Notes under the pieces: model-generated | The model's input: only the letters and a program-made list of their open reading frames with translations | The model's database searches: none | What the model was told of the DNA's origin: nothing | From: Micavibrio sp964400125 | GTDB lineage: Bacteria > Pseudomonadota > Alphaproteobacteria > Micavibrionales > Micavibrionaceae | Direction of reading: 5' to 3' | Length of the DNA stretch: 64,000 nt | Assembly: GCA_964400125.1 (NCBI GenBank) | Contig: CAYNSR010000001.1 | Span: forward strand, 62,001-126,000 | Translations under genes and position numbers: made by a program | In this document: positions 1 to 7,146 of the stretch, in pieces | How the letters are laid out: the number at the start of each line of letters is the position of its first letter | Position numbering within the stretch: the stretch's first letter is position 1

Positions 1-2
1 AG

Positions 3-641
3 CAGATTGTCAGTCGTGCCGTGGTATCGACAGAGATCATCGACATTCTGGGCGCGGCAGGAATTAAATCGCCAGACATTTCCATCCTGTCCGATGAGTT
101 CCTTGCCGAACTACAGGATATGGACAAAAAGAACCTTGCGCTTGAAGCCCTGCGGAAGCTGCTGAATGGCGAGATAAAATCTACAGGCAAAACAAACGTG
201 GTGCAATCACGCGCCTTCTCCGAACGGCTGGAAGATGCCATTACGCGCTATCATAATAATGCCCTGACCACGGCGCAGGTCTTGGAAGAGCTTATCAAGA
301 TCGCCAAGGACATTCGCGCTGCACGGGAACGGGGCGAAGAAGAAGGATTGTCACCCGAAGAGATCGCCTTCTATGACGCTCTGGCTGAAAATGAAAGCGC
401 AATCGAGGTCATGGGGGATGACAAGCTCAAGATTATTGCCCACGACCTTATGAAGTCGATCAAGGACAATATCTCCGTTGACTGGCAAAAGCGCGACAGC
501 GCACGGGCCAAGATCAGGGTTCTGGTCAAGCGTATCCTCAAGAAATACGGCTATCCGCCTGACTTGCAGGATGACGCTGTACGGACAGTCATTGAACAGG
601 CCGAGCGGTGGTCTGCGGAATGGGCTGCCCAGAACCGCTAA
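3..641 (+). CDS. hsdR: Type I restriction enzyme R subunit (HsdR), C-terminal part
   Basis: The reading frame is already open at the window edge (codons run from base 3), so this is the 3' end of a larger gene, not a protein starting at the GTG at 21. The roughly 212 residues match the helical C-terminal region of type I restriction translocase subunits, the part following the motor domains. Recognisable stretches are VSTEIIDILGAAGIKSPDIS, SPEEIAFYDAL and a C-terminal RAKIRVLVKRILKKYGYPP. HsdR supplies ATP-dependent DNA translocation and cleavage with HsdM and HsdS, whose genes must lie outside the window if present. It sits next to a broken integrase and an IS remnant, which fits a defence island. 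Family assignment is from sequence pattern. Whether the complete gene is intact cannot be seen. Confidence 0.85.
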   Translation, partial: QIVSRAVVSTEIIDILGAAGIKSPDISILSDEFLAELQDMDKKNLALEALRKLLNGEIKSTGKTNVVQSRAFSERLEDAITRYHNNALTTAQVLEELIKIAKDIRAARERGEEEGLSPEEIAFYDALAENESAIEVMGDDKLKIIAHDLMKSIKDNISVDWQKRDSARAKIRVLVKRILKKYGYPPDLQDDAVRTVIEQAERWSAEWAAQNR

Positions 642-1094
642 TACCCAGATCAGAAAAACGGCGCAATTTTTCGTGAGGGCGCAGAACACCAAGGAGCCGA
701 AAATTTCCCCCATAGGGCCATCTTGCCGGGTATCCCTTGGGAACCCAAAGGCCAGCCTTCATAGACCAAGGCAAACCGCCTATTACCCGGCATAGCCCCT
801 GTTTGACTCATAGAAGGCCGTACAATGCGGTCTGAGGCTTGGGGTAGGGCAAACACCGGGAAGCGGCAAGGACTCACCAGCGAGTCTCTACGGCCCGAAT
901 TAGCCATATTGACACCACGACTCGGCATGTGAGACATTTAGGTGAGACAGAGAAACCCGGCTTATACAGCCAAGCCTAGCGTTTCAGGCACTTTTAGAAA
1001 CTGGCAGATACTCCCTCCGTCTCCGCCATTTTCTGATAAATCAATGCCTTAGATGCCGGTTTTGCTGGTGAGCCATACCAGTGAGACATTTGGC
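642..1094. other. Non-coding island edge with short direct repeats
   Basis: I find no convincing gene in these roughly 450 bases; the open frames are short and unlike known proteins. The stretch holds an 11-bp direct repeat, gtgagacattt, at 929-939 and 1081-1091, with related gtgaga copies near 942 and 1069, and a tRNA-like 3' end at 1011-1028. Repeats clustered ahead of an integrase gene could be recombinase or excisionase arm sites. That role is inference. Confidence 0.45.
1011..1028 (+). repeat. Putative integration core: tRNA-Ser-like 3' end
   Basis: The 18 bases ctccctccgtctccgcca look like the acceptor and T-arm 3' end of a bacterial tRNA-Ser, including the encoded CCA. No matching 5' half lies upstream, so this is not a complete tRNA. 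Such 3' fragments are left as attL or attR copies when an element integrates into a tRNA gene. An integrase fragment begins only 67 bases downstream, which supports an attachment site. The partner copy is not in the window. Confidence 0.45.
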
Positions 1095-1455
1095 ATGTTA
1101 AATCCGGCTTACCTGACCTTATCCAGACACAACATTTATTATTTCCGCTTCCCTATCCCGCCTTCCCTGCATCCACAAGGCAAAGCGCGTGATGTGAAGC
1201 TGTCATTACAAACCCGCTGCCCTCAAGAAGCGTTGCGCTTGGCGCGATCACTGTTTATTTTTGCGGAAGACTATTTACGAATTTTGGCGACCTTGAACAT
1301 GGATTACGAATTTTTACGGGATAAATTAACCGAGTATTTCAAAGACAGACTTGAGATGCACAAAGAACGCCTCTCAAGAAACGGCCCTTTGAGCGAAGAA
1401 AAAAGACAAGCCCTACAGAGGATGTTTGAAGAGACTCATCAAATGGCGACCCAAC
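1095..1455 (+). pseudogene. Tyrosine integrase, N-terminal fragment (DUF6538-type), truncated
   Basis: The start is placed at ATG 1095; an in-frame ATG at 1053 only adds residues without family resemblance. The N-terminus (YLTLSRHNIYYFRFPIPPSL) is the typical opening of alphaproteobacterial phage or island integrases with the DUF6538 N-terminal domain, followed by helices with QTRCPQEALRLARSL. At about 1455 homology switches abruptly to an IS3 transposase in another frame, and the catalytic core with the R-H-R-Y residues is absent. The protein is therefore inactive. It would have recombined the element at the tRNA-like core just upstream. The exact junction base is an estimate from where each family's similarity stops. 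Confidence 0.75.
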
Positions 1456-1846
1456 ACTTGATCAAGCCGTTGCGGAATATGGTTGTCCAAGAACCATCCG
1501 TGTTGATAACGGCCCTGAATTTATATCGAAGGAGCTGGATCTGTGGGCTTGGTCACATGGCGTGACGCTCGACTTTTCCCGGCCTGGCAAGCCAACGGAC
1601 AATGCTTTCATAGAAAGCTTCAACAGTCGCTTCCGGCAGGAGTGTCTGAACGCAAGCTGGTTTTTAAACCTGAACGATGCTAGACTGAAAATCGAGAGCT
1701 GGCGACGAGAGTATAACACGGCCCGCCCTCATTCTGCGATCGGCAACAAAACCCCCGCCGAATTTGCAGAAACTGCATCCCTGGCTAGCCAGGGATGCAA
1801 ACAGAGGCTGGATTTTCTCTCAGCCGGTGGCCCAACAAATGGGTGA
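1455..1846 (+). pseudogene. IS3-family transposase OrfB, C-terminal remnant
   Basis: From about 1455 the frame ending at 1846 reads LDQAVAEYGCPRTIRVDNGP and continues through PGKPTDNAFIESFN to YNTARPHSAIGNKTPAEF. This is the C-terminal part of the IS3-family integrase core. The second catalytic Asp (VDNGPEF) and the final Glu (AFIESF) are both visible. OrfA, the N-terminal half of OrfB and the left inverted repeat are missing, so this is a scar and not a mobile IS. Its arrival or imprecise deletion removed the rest of the integrase. The right end of the IS probably lies between 1846 and 1880, but I could not identify an inverted repeat. Confidence 0.85.
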
Positions 1847-1880
1847 AGACCAGGATGCGTTGGATGTCAACAGAACCTAA

Positions 1881-2201
1881 TCAGGCAACCTGTTTCATCT
1901 GCATTTTAATATCAAGTTGCAGGGAAACATCAACGCCACCCTGAACCACCGATACGCCGTTTTTCGACCGCCCCAGATCGCGCAGTTCCTCAAGCGTCAC
2001 ACGCGGCACAAACAGACAGAATCCGGCAACCGCCATTTCCAGCGTCATATGCTTTTCCGGCGCCACAGGCGAAATACGATATGTGAAGCAATGCGCGCCA
2101 ATGCACACGCGCTGATCGACATCTTGGCCGCGCAGGAGCATATCAAGGTCTTGCGGCGTGATACGGAAGCGGAAACTGTTTTCAGAGATACGAAGATTCA
2201 T
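1881..2201 (-). CDS. Small uncharacterised protein coupled to mobA
   Basis: A protein of about 106 residues. The start is ATG 2201, because ATGA overlaps the mobA stop; the longer frame from 2219 would begin inside mobA. There is no signal peptide or membrane segment. It reads as a mixed alpha/beta soluble protein with FRFRITPQDLDMLLRGQDV and FTYRISPVAPEKHMTLEMAV. I do not firmly recognise the family. Small proteins of this kind occur next to molybdenum-cofactor genes, possibly the DUF7009 group, but that is memory and not something shown here. As last gene of the moaA-to-mobA operon it is likely co-expressed with cofactor synthesis. Confidence 0.7.
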   Translation of the reverse strand: MNLRISENSFRFRITPQDLDMLLRGQDVDQRVCIGAHCFTYRISPVAPEKHMTLEMAVAGFCLFVPRVTLEELRDLGRSKNGVSVVQGGVDVSLQLDIKMQMKQVA

Positions 2202-2713
2202 GATGCTATGTCTTTCCATTCCTGTTGTGTATTGATGTTTATCATATACGCAGACAACGCAGGGGCAGGAACCGTCCGGGCCACCCTGCGCGTTAACAAC
2301 TCACGCACAGAAGAAAATTCGCCGGATATTTCAGGTCCGTCCGTTTCCAGGCAGGCTGGCAGAGGATAGCCTTCATAATAAACACTCCCTGCCTGTTCCA
2401 GCAATCCGGCCAGAATATCCGGGCGGAGAAGTGGCATATCAACAGGCGTGAACAAAAGCCGATCATACGCGCCACCAAAACGCCGCAATAGATCATACAT
2501 CGCCCGGCCCGGCCCGTCATGACGCACCGCATCATGAATACAGGCATATCCCGGCACATCGCCACTGATGTAGACATCCGTCAATCCAGCCTGCCGCAAC
2601 AGATTTTGCATGTGTTCCACCAGCGGCATATTTTTATAACACAACAAAGCCTTGCTGGTTCCCATGCGGGATGAACGTCCTCCGGCAAGAACGATTCCTG
2701 CGGTGTTATCCAT
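2198..2713 (-). CDS. mobA: Molybdenum cofactor guanylyl-/nucleotidyltransferase, MobA-like
   Basis: A 171-residue NTP-transferase. The start ATG 2713 overlaps the end of moaE by 8 bases (ATGGATAA); the open frame extends upstream only as a shadow of moaE. The N-terminal nucleotide-binding signature LAGGRSSRMGTSKALL is clear, followed by a DMPLL segment that typically carries the metal-binding Asp. Proteins of this family attach GMP or CMP to molybdopterin, producing the dinucleotide cofactor; the narG product needs the bis-MGD form. At 171 residues it is slightly shorter than E. coli MobA. Position behind moaE and ahead of the small unknown gene supports a role in molybdenum cofactor. The choice of GTP over CTP is inferred from nitrate reductase being the visible client. 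Confidence 0.85.
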   Translation of the reverse strand: MDNTAGIVLAGGRSSRMGTSKALLCYKNMPLVEHMQNLLRQAGLTDVYISGDVPGYACIHDAVRHDGPGRAMYDLLRRFGGAYDRLLFTPVDMPLLRPDILAGLLEQAGSVYYEGYPLPACLETDGPEISGEFSSVRELLTRRVARTVPAPALSAYMININTQQEWKDIAS

Positions 2714-3194
2714 GCGCCCTGCACTTTCCGCAACAGACAACCTGCTCATCGTCTCCGGTAACGAGGGAATGACCGGGGAGCCACGCGCTATCCCCGTCAA
2801 GGTAATGCTCTTTCTTCCAGACCGGGGCGCGCTTCTTGATTTCCTCGATGACATAGCGGCAGGCTTCGAAGGTTTCCTCTCGGTGCGGAGCGCTGACGGC
2901 AATCAGAACGCTTATTCCACCGACATCGAGATACCCGTGATAATGCGCAACGTAATACCGTGATTGCGGCCAGATTCCTTCAGCTTCACGGCATATTTTC
3001 AGAAGTTCCTCCGCGCAAAGAGGTTCATGAACATCATATGTTATTCCGCTGACAGGCTTTCCCTGATGATGATTGCGGACAACGCCGACAAACATGTCAA
3101 TCGCGCCGTGGCCGGGATCAGATACGGTCGCGCAGGCTTTGGCGATATCAAGAGGCTCTCTGGAGATACATGCGCTGATATGATCGTGCGTCAT
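2706..3194 (-). CDS. moaE: Molybdopterin synthase catalytic subunit MoaE
   Basis: A 162-residue protein with the MoaE pattern: an early GAIDMFVGVVRNHHQGK loop, a central HREETFEACRYVIEEIKKR helix, and the conserved KKRAPVWKKEHYLDG active-site region with its lysines. MoaE transfers sulfur from the MoaD thiocarboxylate to precursor Z, making molybdopterin. The ribosome-binding site is GGAGGT, formed by the final Gly-Gly codons of moaD, 6 bases before the ATG. The last bases overlap mobA. It is part of the moaA-moaCB-moaD-moaE-mobA transcription unit. The C-terminus ends in CCGKCRAHG, a short cysteine-containing tail I cannot assign. Confidence 0.95.
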   Translation of the reverse strand: MTHDHISACISREPLDIAKACATVSDPGHGAIDMFVGVVRNHHQGKPVSGITYDVHEPLCAEELLKICREAEGIWPQSRYYVAHYHGYLDVGGISVLIAVSAPHREETFEACRYVIEEIKKRAPVWKKEHYLDGDSAWLPGHSLVTGDDEQVVCCGKCRAHG

Positions 3195-3197
3195 CTC

Positions 3198-3449
3198 TCA
3201 ACCTCCGCAAACCGGAGGCAGGACAGACAGGGTGGAATCCGCATCAATGACAAACCCGGATGGCAAGATGGTTGTATCATTAGCAAAAACAGAATCCATA
3301 ACCAGATCACGGGCCTGCGGACCCAGCGCCCGGCAAAGGGCCTCCCTGATTGCGGCAACCGGGCTTCCCGCAGGAACGCTCAGAGAGACGCAGTCCTGAT
3401 AGGACCTGAATGCGCCATAAAGACGCATGGTAATCGTGATGTCAGTCAT
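3198..3449 (-). CDS. moaD: Molybdopterin synthase sulfur carrier subunit MoaD
   Basis: An 83-residue ubiquitin-fold protein ending in PVCGG. The terminal Gly-Gly is the residue pair that is adenylated and converted to a thiocarboxylate before MoaE uses it, so the intact tail shows a functional carrier. The start ATG overlaps the moaCB stop (ATGA, 3446-3449), indicating translational coupling. The two final Gly codons (GGA GGT) also form the Shine-Dalgarno sequence for moaE. No MoeB-type activating enzyme is encoded in this window, so activation must come from elsewhere in the genome. Confidence 0.92.
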   Translation of the reverse strand: MTDITITMRLYGAFRSYQDCVSLSVPAGSPVAAIREALCRALGPQARDLVMDSVFANDTTILPSGFVIDADSTLSVLPPVCGG

Positions 3450-4489
3450 TTTTGATCTCCGCTAATTGTTTCAAACCCCTGACTCGAAATCATTTTCAGG
3501 GCACGCGCCATGAACGGCGCCAGAATTTCCCAGCATTCCCGCACCGCCTTCGGGCTGCCCGGCAAGGCAATAACGAGAGTCTCGTTCATCATTCCAGCCG
3601 ACATCCGCGACAACCATGCGGTATCGGTATAGGCCGCGCTTTCATGACGCAGCATTTCACCAAACCCTTCGAGGATACGATCGCAGACAACCCCCATCAC
3701 CTCTGGCGTGACATCGCGCGGCCCTGGTCCTGTCCCCCCGGACATGACGATCAGCTTCGGATGCGCCTGCTCATAAATACGGTGCATCGTATCGGAAATC
3801 GTTTCGAATTCATCCGGGATTACACAATATTTGACAATTTCCGCCCCGTCCGTCTTCAACATTTCCGACAGAAGCGCGCCGGATTTATCGTCATAAACCC
3901 CGGATGCGGCACGATCGCTCATGACAAGGATTGCCACAGGAATATCCTGCATCCTCTTTTGCGGCGGAATCTGTGCCGCAAGCCATTCCGGAATACCGTC
4001 CGGATTGCACCAAAGGCCGCTTTTCCCGCCTTCCTTGACGAGAAGGCGGATATTGCCGATGGTCAAATTGGGCTCCGTTCCCTTGACCAGATCCCAGATG
4101 GTCGCCAACGCAGCCTGTACAGCCATAATCGCTTCCATCTCTACCCCGGTCTTGGCATGAGCGGTCACTTGCGCGTAAACACGCACCGTATCGGGAGCCT
4201 CCGGAACGCAATGGATACTGACCTGATCGAGCGGCAGGGAATGGCACATCAGCAATGTTTCCGGGGTTTTCTTCGCCCCCATAATGCCCGCAACCTCGGC
4301 CAGCGCCAGAACATCCCCCTTGGGGAGAGATTTTTCCCTGATTTTTTCAAAGGCCGCAGCCCCGACTACAATCACACCTTCCGCTACGGCACGACGGCGC
4401 GTTACGCGCTTGCGTCCGACATCAATCATCCGGAACTGCACCCCATCGCAGGAAGGGAATTCGATTACCTTTTTATCATTGACCATCAT
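3446..4489 (-). CDS. moaCB: Bifunctional MoaC-MoaB/MogA fusion protein
   Basis: A 347-residue fusion. Residues about 10-160 are MoaC: FRMIDVGRKRVTRRRAVAEG near the start, then LLMCHSLPLDQVSI and the HAKTGVEMEAIMAV signature. MoaC forms cyclic pyranopterin monophosphate from the MoaA product. Residues about 180-340 are the MoaB/MogA fold: VAILVMSDRAASGVYDDKSG and VMSGGTGPGPRDVTPEV, the molybdopterin-binding SGGTG motif that adenylates molybdopterin. The fusion joins an early and a late step of one pathway. The start ATG 4489 is preceded by GGAGGA, which is also the Gly-Gly coding end of moaA. MoaCB fusions are known in several bacteria, but which of the MoaB and MogA activities the second half has cannot be told from sequence alone. 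Confidence 0.93.
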   Translation of the reverse strand: MMVNDKKVIEFPSCDGVQFRMIDVGRKRVTRRRAVAEGVIVVGAAAFEKIREKSLPKGDVLALAEVAGIMGAKKTPETLLMCHSLPLDQVSIHCVPEAPDTVRVYAQVTAHAKTGVEMEAIMAVQAALATIWDLVKGTEPNLTIGNIRLLVKEGGKSGLWCNPDGIPEWLAAQIPPQKRMQDIPVAILVMSDRAASGVYDDKSGALLSEMLKTDGAEIVKYCVIPDEFETISDTMHRIYEQAHPKLIVMSGGTGPGPRDVTPEVMGVVCDRILEGFGEMLRHESAAYTDTAWLSRMSAGMMNETLVIALPGSPKAVRECWEILAPFMARALKMISSQGFETISGDQK

Positions 4490-4493
4490 TTTT

Positions 4494-5483
4494 CTATCCT
4501 CCTATAGATGCCAGATGCTGGCGCGTTCCGGTGTTTCCGTCATGCAGGAAATGTGTTTGACGTTTGAAGCGCATCAAATTCATAATGCTTTCTTTTAATT
4601 CCTCTTGCTGATCTTCGTCCTGAAGCAAGGGGCGCAAATCGTGCCCACCGGCACCAAACAGGCACAAATGCAGCGCTCCATGCGCGGAAACACGCAAACG
4701 GTTACATGTGGAGCAAAAATCCTTCGCATAGGGAGCAATCAGTCCGATCCGACCGGCATAATCAGGATGCGCATATTCAACCGCCGGGCCTGCGCCATTT
4801 TCACGTTCCTGCAAAACCCACCCGCGCAAGGCAAGCTTGTTCCGGATGACCGTCGCCGGGACATGATGTTTACGAAAGAAAGCAAGGCTATCCCCGGTCT
4901 GCATCAGCTCAATGAAGCGAAGCGAAACAGGCCTGCCCTCGACAAACGATAAAAACCCGTCCAGCTCATCGTCATTCAGGCCCTTGAGCAAGACTGTATT
5001 GATCTTGACGCTTTCAAAACCGGCACTCAACGCCGCTCCAACACCGTCTATCACTTCACACAGCCGATCATGCCCGGTGATTTCATGAAATTTTCGCGGA
5101 TCGAGAGAATCGATGCTGACATTGATGGCCCGCAACCCGGCATCAAAAAAACTCTGCGCCCGTTCCGGCAATCTGTAGCCATTGGTGGTAAATGCCATAC
5201 GCCGTATCCCCGGGATGGCAGAAATCGTTCTGGCAACATCGACGAAATCCGGACGCACGGTAGGCTCACCCCCGGTCAGGCGGATCTTCCATGTCCCCAT
5301 CGCGGCAAAAGCCGTGACCAGATTCCTGATTTCAGGAAGCGTCAAAAACGTATCCTCGTGCGTTTTACGGTAACCGTCCGGCAGGCAATAGGTACAACTG
5401 AAATTGCATACATCCGTCACCGACAAACGCAAATACGGGAAGCACCGTCCAAAACGGTCCTCAATGAGGGAATCGTCTTCCAT
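4494..5483 (-). CDS. moaA: GTP 3',8-cyclase MoaA
   Basis: A 329-residue radical-SAM enzyme catalysing the first step of molybdenum cofactor synthesis from GTP. The start is ATG 5483, with SD AAGGAG at 5494-5489; the frame continues upstream only because the leader RNA lacks stops. The SAM-cluster cysteines are C26, C30 and C33 in CNFSCTYC, followed by RLTGGEPTVRPD. A second Fe-S cluster motif CSTCNRLRVSAHG plus a later Cys lies near the C-terminus. The protein ends in GTRQHLASIGG; the terminal Gly-Gly is required in this family for catalysis. It leads the moa operon, downstream of an FNR-type promoter and a structured leader that looks like a molybdenum-cofactor riboswitch. Confidence 0.96.
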   Translation of the reverse strand: MEDDSLIEDRFGRCFPYLRLSVTDVCNFSCTYCLPDGYRKTHEDTFLTLPEIRNLVTAFAAMGTWKIRLTGGEPTVRPDFVDVARTISAIPGIRRMAFTTNGYRLPERAQSFFDAGLRAINVSIDSLDPRKFHEITGHDRLCEVIDGVGAALSAGFESVKINTVLLKGLNDDELDGFLSFVEGRPVSLRFIELMQTGDSLAFFRKHHVPATVIRNKLALRGWVLQERENGAGPAVEYAHPDYAGRIGLIAPYAKDFCSTCNRLRVSAHGALHLCLFGAGGHDLRPLLQDEDQQEELKESIMNLMRFKRQTHFLHDGNTGTRQHLASIGG

Positions 5484-5488
5484 TGTAG

Positions 5489-5615
5489 CTCCTTTCCAAC
5501 ACGGGAGGCCGTGGCGTTTCCACCGCGACCCCGGCTGCAAAACCATATCCCCGCCCCTTCGATTCCGGGTCAGAAACTTAGGCAATGCAGCTCGGAGTTT
5601 TGGCCTTCTCAGGCC
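5489..5615 (-). ncRNA. Structured moaA leader, probable molybdenum-cofactor (Moco) riboswitch
   Basis: Read on the minus strand, the leader begins with a GGCC-TGAGAA-GGCC hairpin (5615-5602). A helix GCTGCA/TGCAGC follows. It encloses CCTAAG (5582-5577) and TATGG (5547-5543), the two strands of the classic 11-nt GAAA-tetraloop receptor. A downstream hairpin is capped by GAAA (5520-5517, stem GGTG/CGCC), the cognate loop. Then CCTCC (5508-5504) can pair with the moaA Shine-Dalgarno GGAG (5492-5489), which would block translation. A GNRA loop plus its receptor, a position ahead of moaA and SD sequestration all fit the Moco RNA motif. I could not align it to the family model, so the class name is inference while the tertiary-contact elements are seen directly. 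Confidence 0.62.
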
Positions 5616-5629
5616 CTGTGATTGGCTCT

Positions 5630-5671
5630 ATTGTAAGGTGCTCCCGCCTTGGGGCATTTGATCCAAATCAA
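5630..5671 (-). promoter_or_regulatory. FNR/DNR-type promoter of the moa operon
   Basis: A perfect TTGAT-CCAA-ATCAA box lies at 5658-5671. On the minus strand it is followed after exactly 22 bp by TACAAT (5635-5630), a 5/6 match to the -10 consensus. This places the box near -41.5 with transcription starting near 5623, about 140 bases before moaA. The box also lies 16 bp before the start codon of the divergent Crp/Fnr gene, so binding may repress that gene. Confidence 0.85.
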
Positions 5672-5687
5672 GCGGAATCTCGACCCG

Positions 5688-6383
5688 ATGAATATTGCTA
5701 ACACATTGAAAAAGGCTCCACTTTTTACCGGGATGCCTGATGAACAACTGGCGCATTTTACCGCCAGATGCCCGGCGAAGCATTATGCAAAGGGTGAGGA
5801 GCTTTTTGCCATGGGCGATCCGGCGGCGGCGTTCTTCTTCATCATTGACGGATGGATAAAGCTTTATCGCATGACGCGCGAGGGCGAAGAATCCATTATC
5901 AATGTTTTTGCCCCCGGCGAAACCTTTGCCGAAGCCGCCGTGTTCGGACCGATGCAACGCTATCCCGTCAATGCACAGGCCGTGGAAGACACGCATGTCC
6001 TTGAAATTCCACGCAGCCTTTTTGTTGAAATGATTCGCGCCGACAGTGAATTTGCCCTGTCCATCCTTGGCGCGATTTCTGCCAAACAGCGTTACCTGAT
6101 TCAACAGATCGAACAACTCACCGTCCGGGAGGCGCCGCAACGAATAGGCACATTCCTCCTGCGCCTGTGCCCGCCGGGAAAAAGCAGAAATGTTGAAGTG
6201 GCACTTCCCTATGATAAATCCCTTATTGCGCGTCGCCTGAATATACAGCCGGAAACGTTTTCGCGCGCATTTAAAAAATTGGAGCCGCACGGCGTAGCCC
6301 TGAAAGGGCGCGTGGCGGCAATAGACGATATTGAAAAACTGGCTGCGTTTTGTGATTTTGAAGAACGAAACAGCCCCTGCTAG
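5688..6383 (+). CDS. Crp/Fnr-family transcriptional regulator (DNR/NnrR-like) 1
   Basis: A 231-residue regulator: an N-terminal cyclic-nucleotide-binding-type beta barrel (LFTGMPDEQLAHF to FAPGETFAEAAVF), a dimerisation helix, and a C-terminal HTH. The recognition helix NIQPETFSRAFKKL carries the E-xx-SR pattern of FNR/DNR proteins that bind TTGAT-N4-ATCAA. FNR's N-terminal cysteine cluster is absent, so it is not a classical 4Fe-4S FNR. A haem/NO-sensing DNR or NnrR role fits the neighbouring nnrU and nnrS genes, but that is inference. The start at ATG 5688 is preferred to a TTG at 5649, which would place the FNR box inside the coding region. The C-terminus has two cysteines (FCDFEERNSPC), echoing the longer cysteine tail of the second paralogue at 18784. 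Confidence 0.9.
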   Translation: MNIANTLKKAPLFTGMPDEQLAHFTARCPAKHYAKGEELFAMGDPAAAFFFIIDGWIKLYRMTREGEESIINVFAPGETFAEAAVFGPMQRYPVNAQAVEDTHVLEIPRSLFVEMIRADSEFALSILGAISAKQRYLIQQIEQLTVREAPQRIGTFLLRLCPPGKSRNVEVALPYDKSLIARRLNIQPETFSRAFKKLEPHGVALKGRVAAIDDIEKLAAFCDFEERNSPC

Positions 6384-6447
6384 GCTCATGATTTGTTGAT
6401 TTAAAAAAATAAAAAGTTCAACCTTGACGAAGCCTGAGAATAAAACC

Positions 6448-7146
6448 ATGATGCAGTTCTGGATCGCCATGCTTGTTTTTATCGGGTCGCACATGATCGG
6501 CAGGACCGGATTGCGCGGGTATATCGTTCGCCGCGCAGGCGAAAAAGTATACATTTCGGCCTACTCCTCCTTAAGCGTTGCCCTGTTGTCGTGGTTGATT
6601 TATACGGCGATCCAAGCCCCCCGCATCGCATTGTGGCCGTGGCTGCATGCGCTTTACTGGATTCCCAACATATTGATGCCGCTGGCCTGTGTCTTTCTGG
6701 TTTCCGGATTTGTGATACAAAACCCGTTATCTATCATGCCGCGCGAAAAAGGGTTTTATCCTGAACGCCCGCCAATGATTGTTGCGGTAACGCGCCATCC
6801 TGTTCTGTGGGGGTTTTTTCTATGGTCGGCTTCACATATTTTTCCCAACGGAGAATTTCCTGTGGCATTCATGTTTCTGATTTTTGCCTTGTTTTCCCTT
6901 GCCGGTATAAAAATGATCGATAGAAAACGCCAGCGCATTTTTGGAATTGAGAAATGGCGCAATCTCTCCGCGCATGCGCCGGGCATTCCGTTCTGCGGCA
7001 GAGCATTATGGCATGGGTGCTTTTCCTTCGGAGAACGCGATTTCGCAGGCGTTGCAGGGGGATTGCTGATTTATGCGATATTCTTTTACCTGCACGGAAT
7101 CTTTTTTTCCGTTATTCCCGCCCCGCCGCCGATACCCGGATTTTAA
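6448..7146 (+). CDS. nnrU: NnrU-family membrane protein
   Basis: About 232 residues with six or so hydrophobic segments. The conserved NnrU core includes GSHMIGRTGLRG near the N-terminus, RHPVLWGFFLWSASH in the middle and a DRKRQRIFGIEKW segment. NnrU was named from nitrite/NO reductase clusters of alphaproteobacteria, and its biochemical function is not established. The start is ATG 6448, since the upstream TTG at 6424 would be an unusual initiator; ATG 6451 is also possible. The gene follows the Crp/Fnr regulator on the same strand and ends one base before the convergent nnrS stop. It is probably co-expressed with the denitrification genes, although no FNR box is visible in front of it. Confidence 0.88.
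   Translation: MMQFWIAMLVFIGSHMIGRTGLRGYIVRRAGEKVYISAYSSLSVALLSWLIYTAIQAPRIALWPWLHALYWIPNILMPLACVFLVSGFVIQNPLSIMPREKGFYPERPPMIVAVTRHPVLWGFFLWSASHIFPNGEFPVAFMFLIFALFSLAGIKMIDRKRQRIFGIEKWRNLSAHAPGIPFCGRALWHGCFSFGERDFAGVAGGLLIYAIFFYLHGIFFSVIPAPPPIPGF

Noticed and set aside
650..937. Minus-strand 95-residue frame between hsdR and the integrase
   Set aside because: Low-complexity translation without family resemblance or ribosome-binding site, in a region of repeats.
1011..1028. A tRNA-Ser gene ending at 1028
   Set aside because: Only the 3' 18 bases fit. The preceding bases do not form a T-loop, anticodon arm or 5' acceptor strand, so it is treated as an attachment remnant.
3452..4507. Long plus-strand frame (351 codons) opposite moaCB
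   Set aside because: The minus-strand MoaC-MoaB product is unmistakable; the opposite frame is an Arg/His/Pro-rich shadow.
5649..5687. TTG 5649 as the start of the first Crp/Fnr regulator
   Set aside because: It would put the perfect FNR box inside the coding sequence and add residues outside the family.
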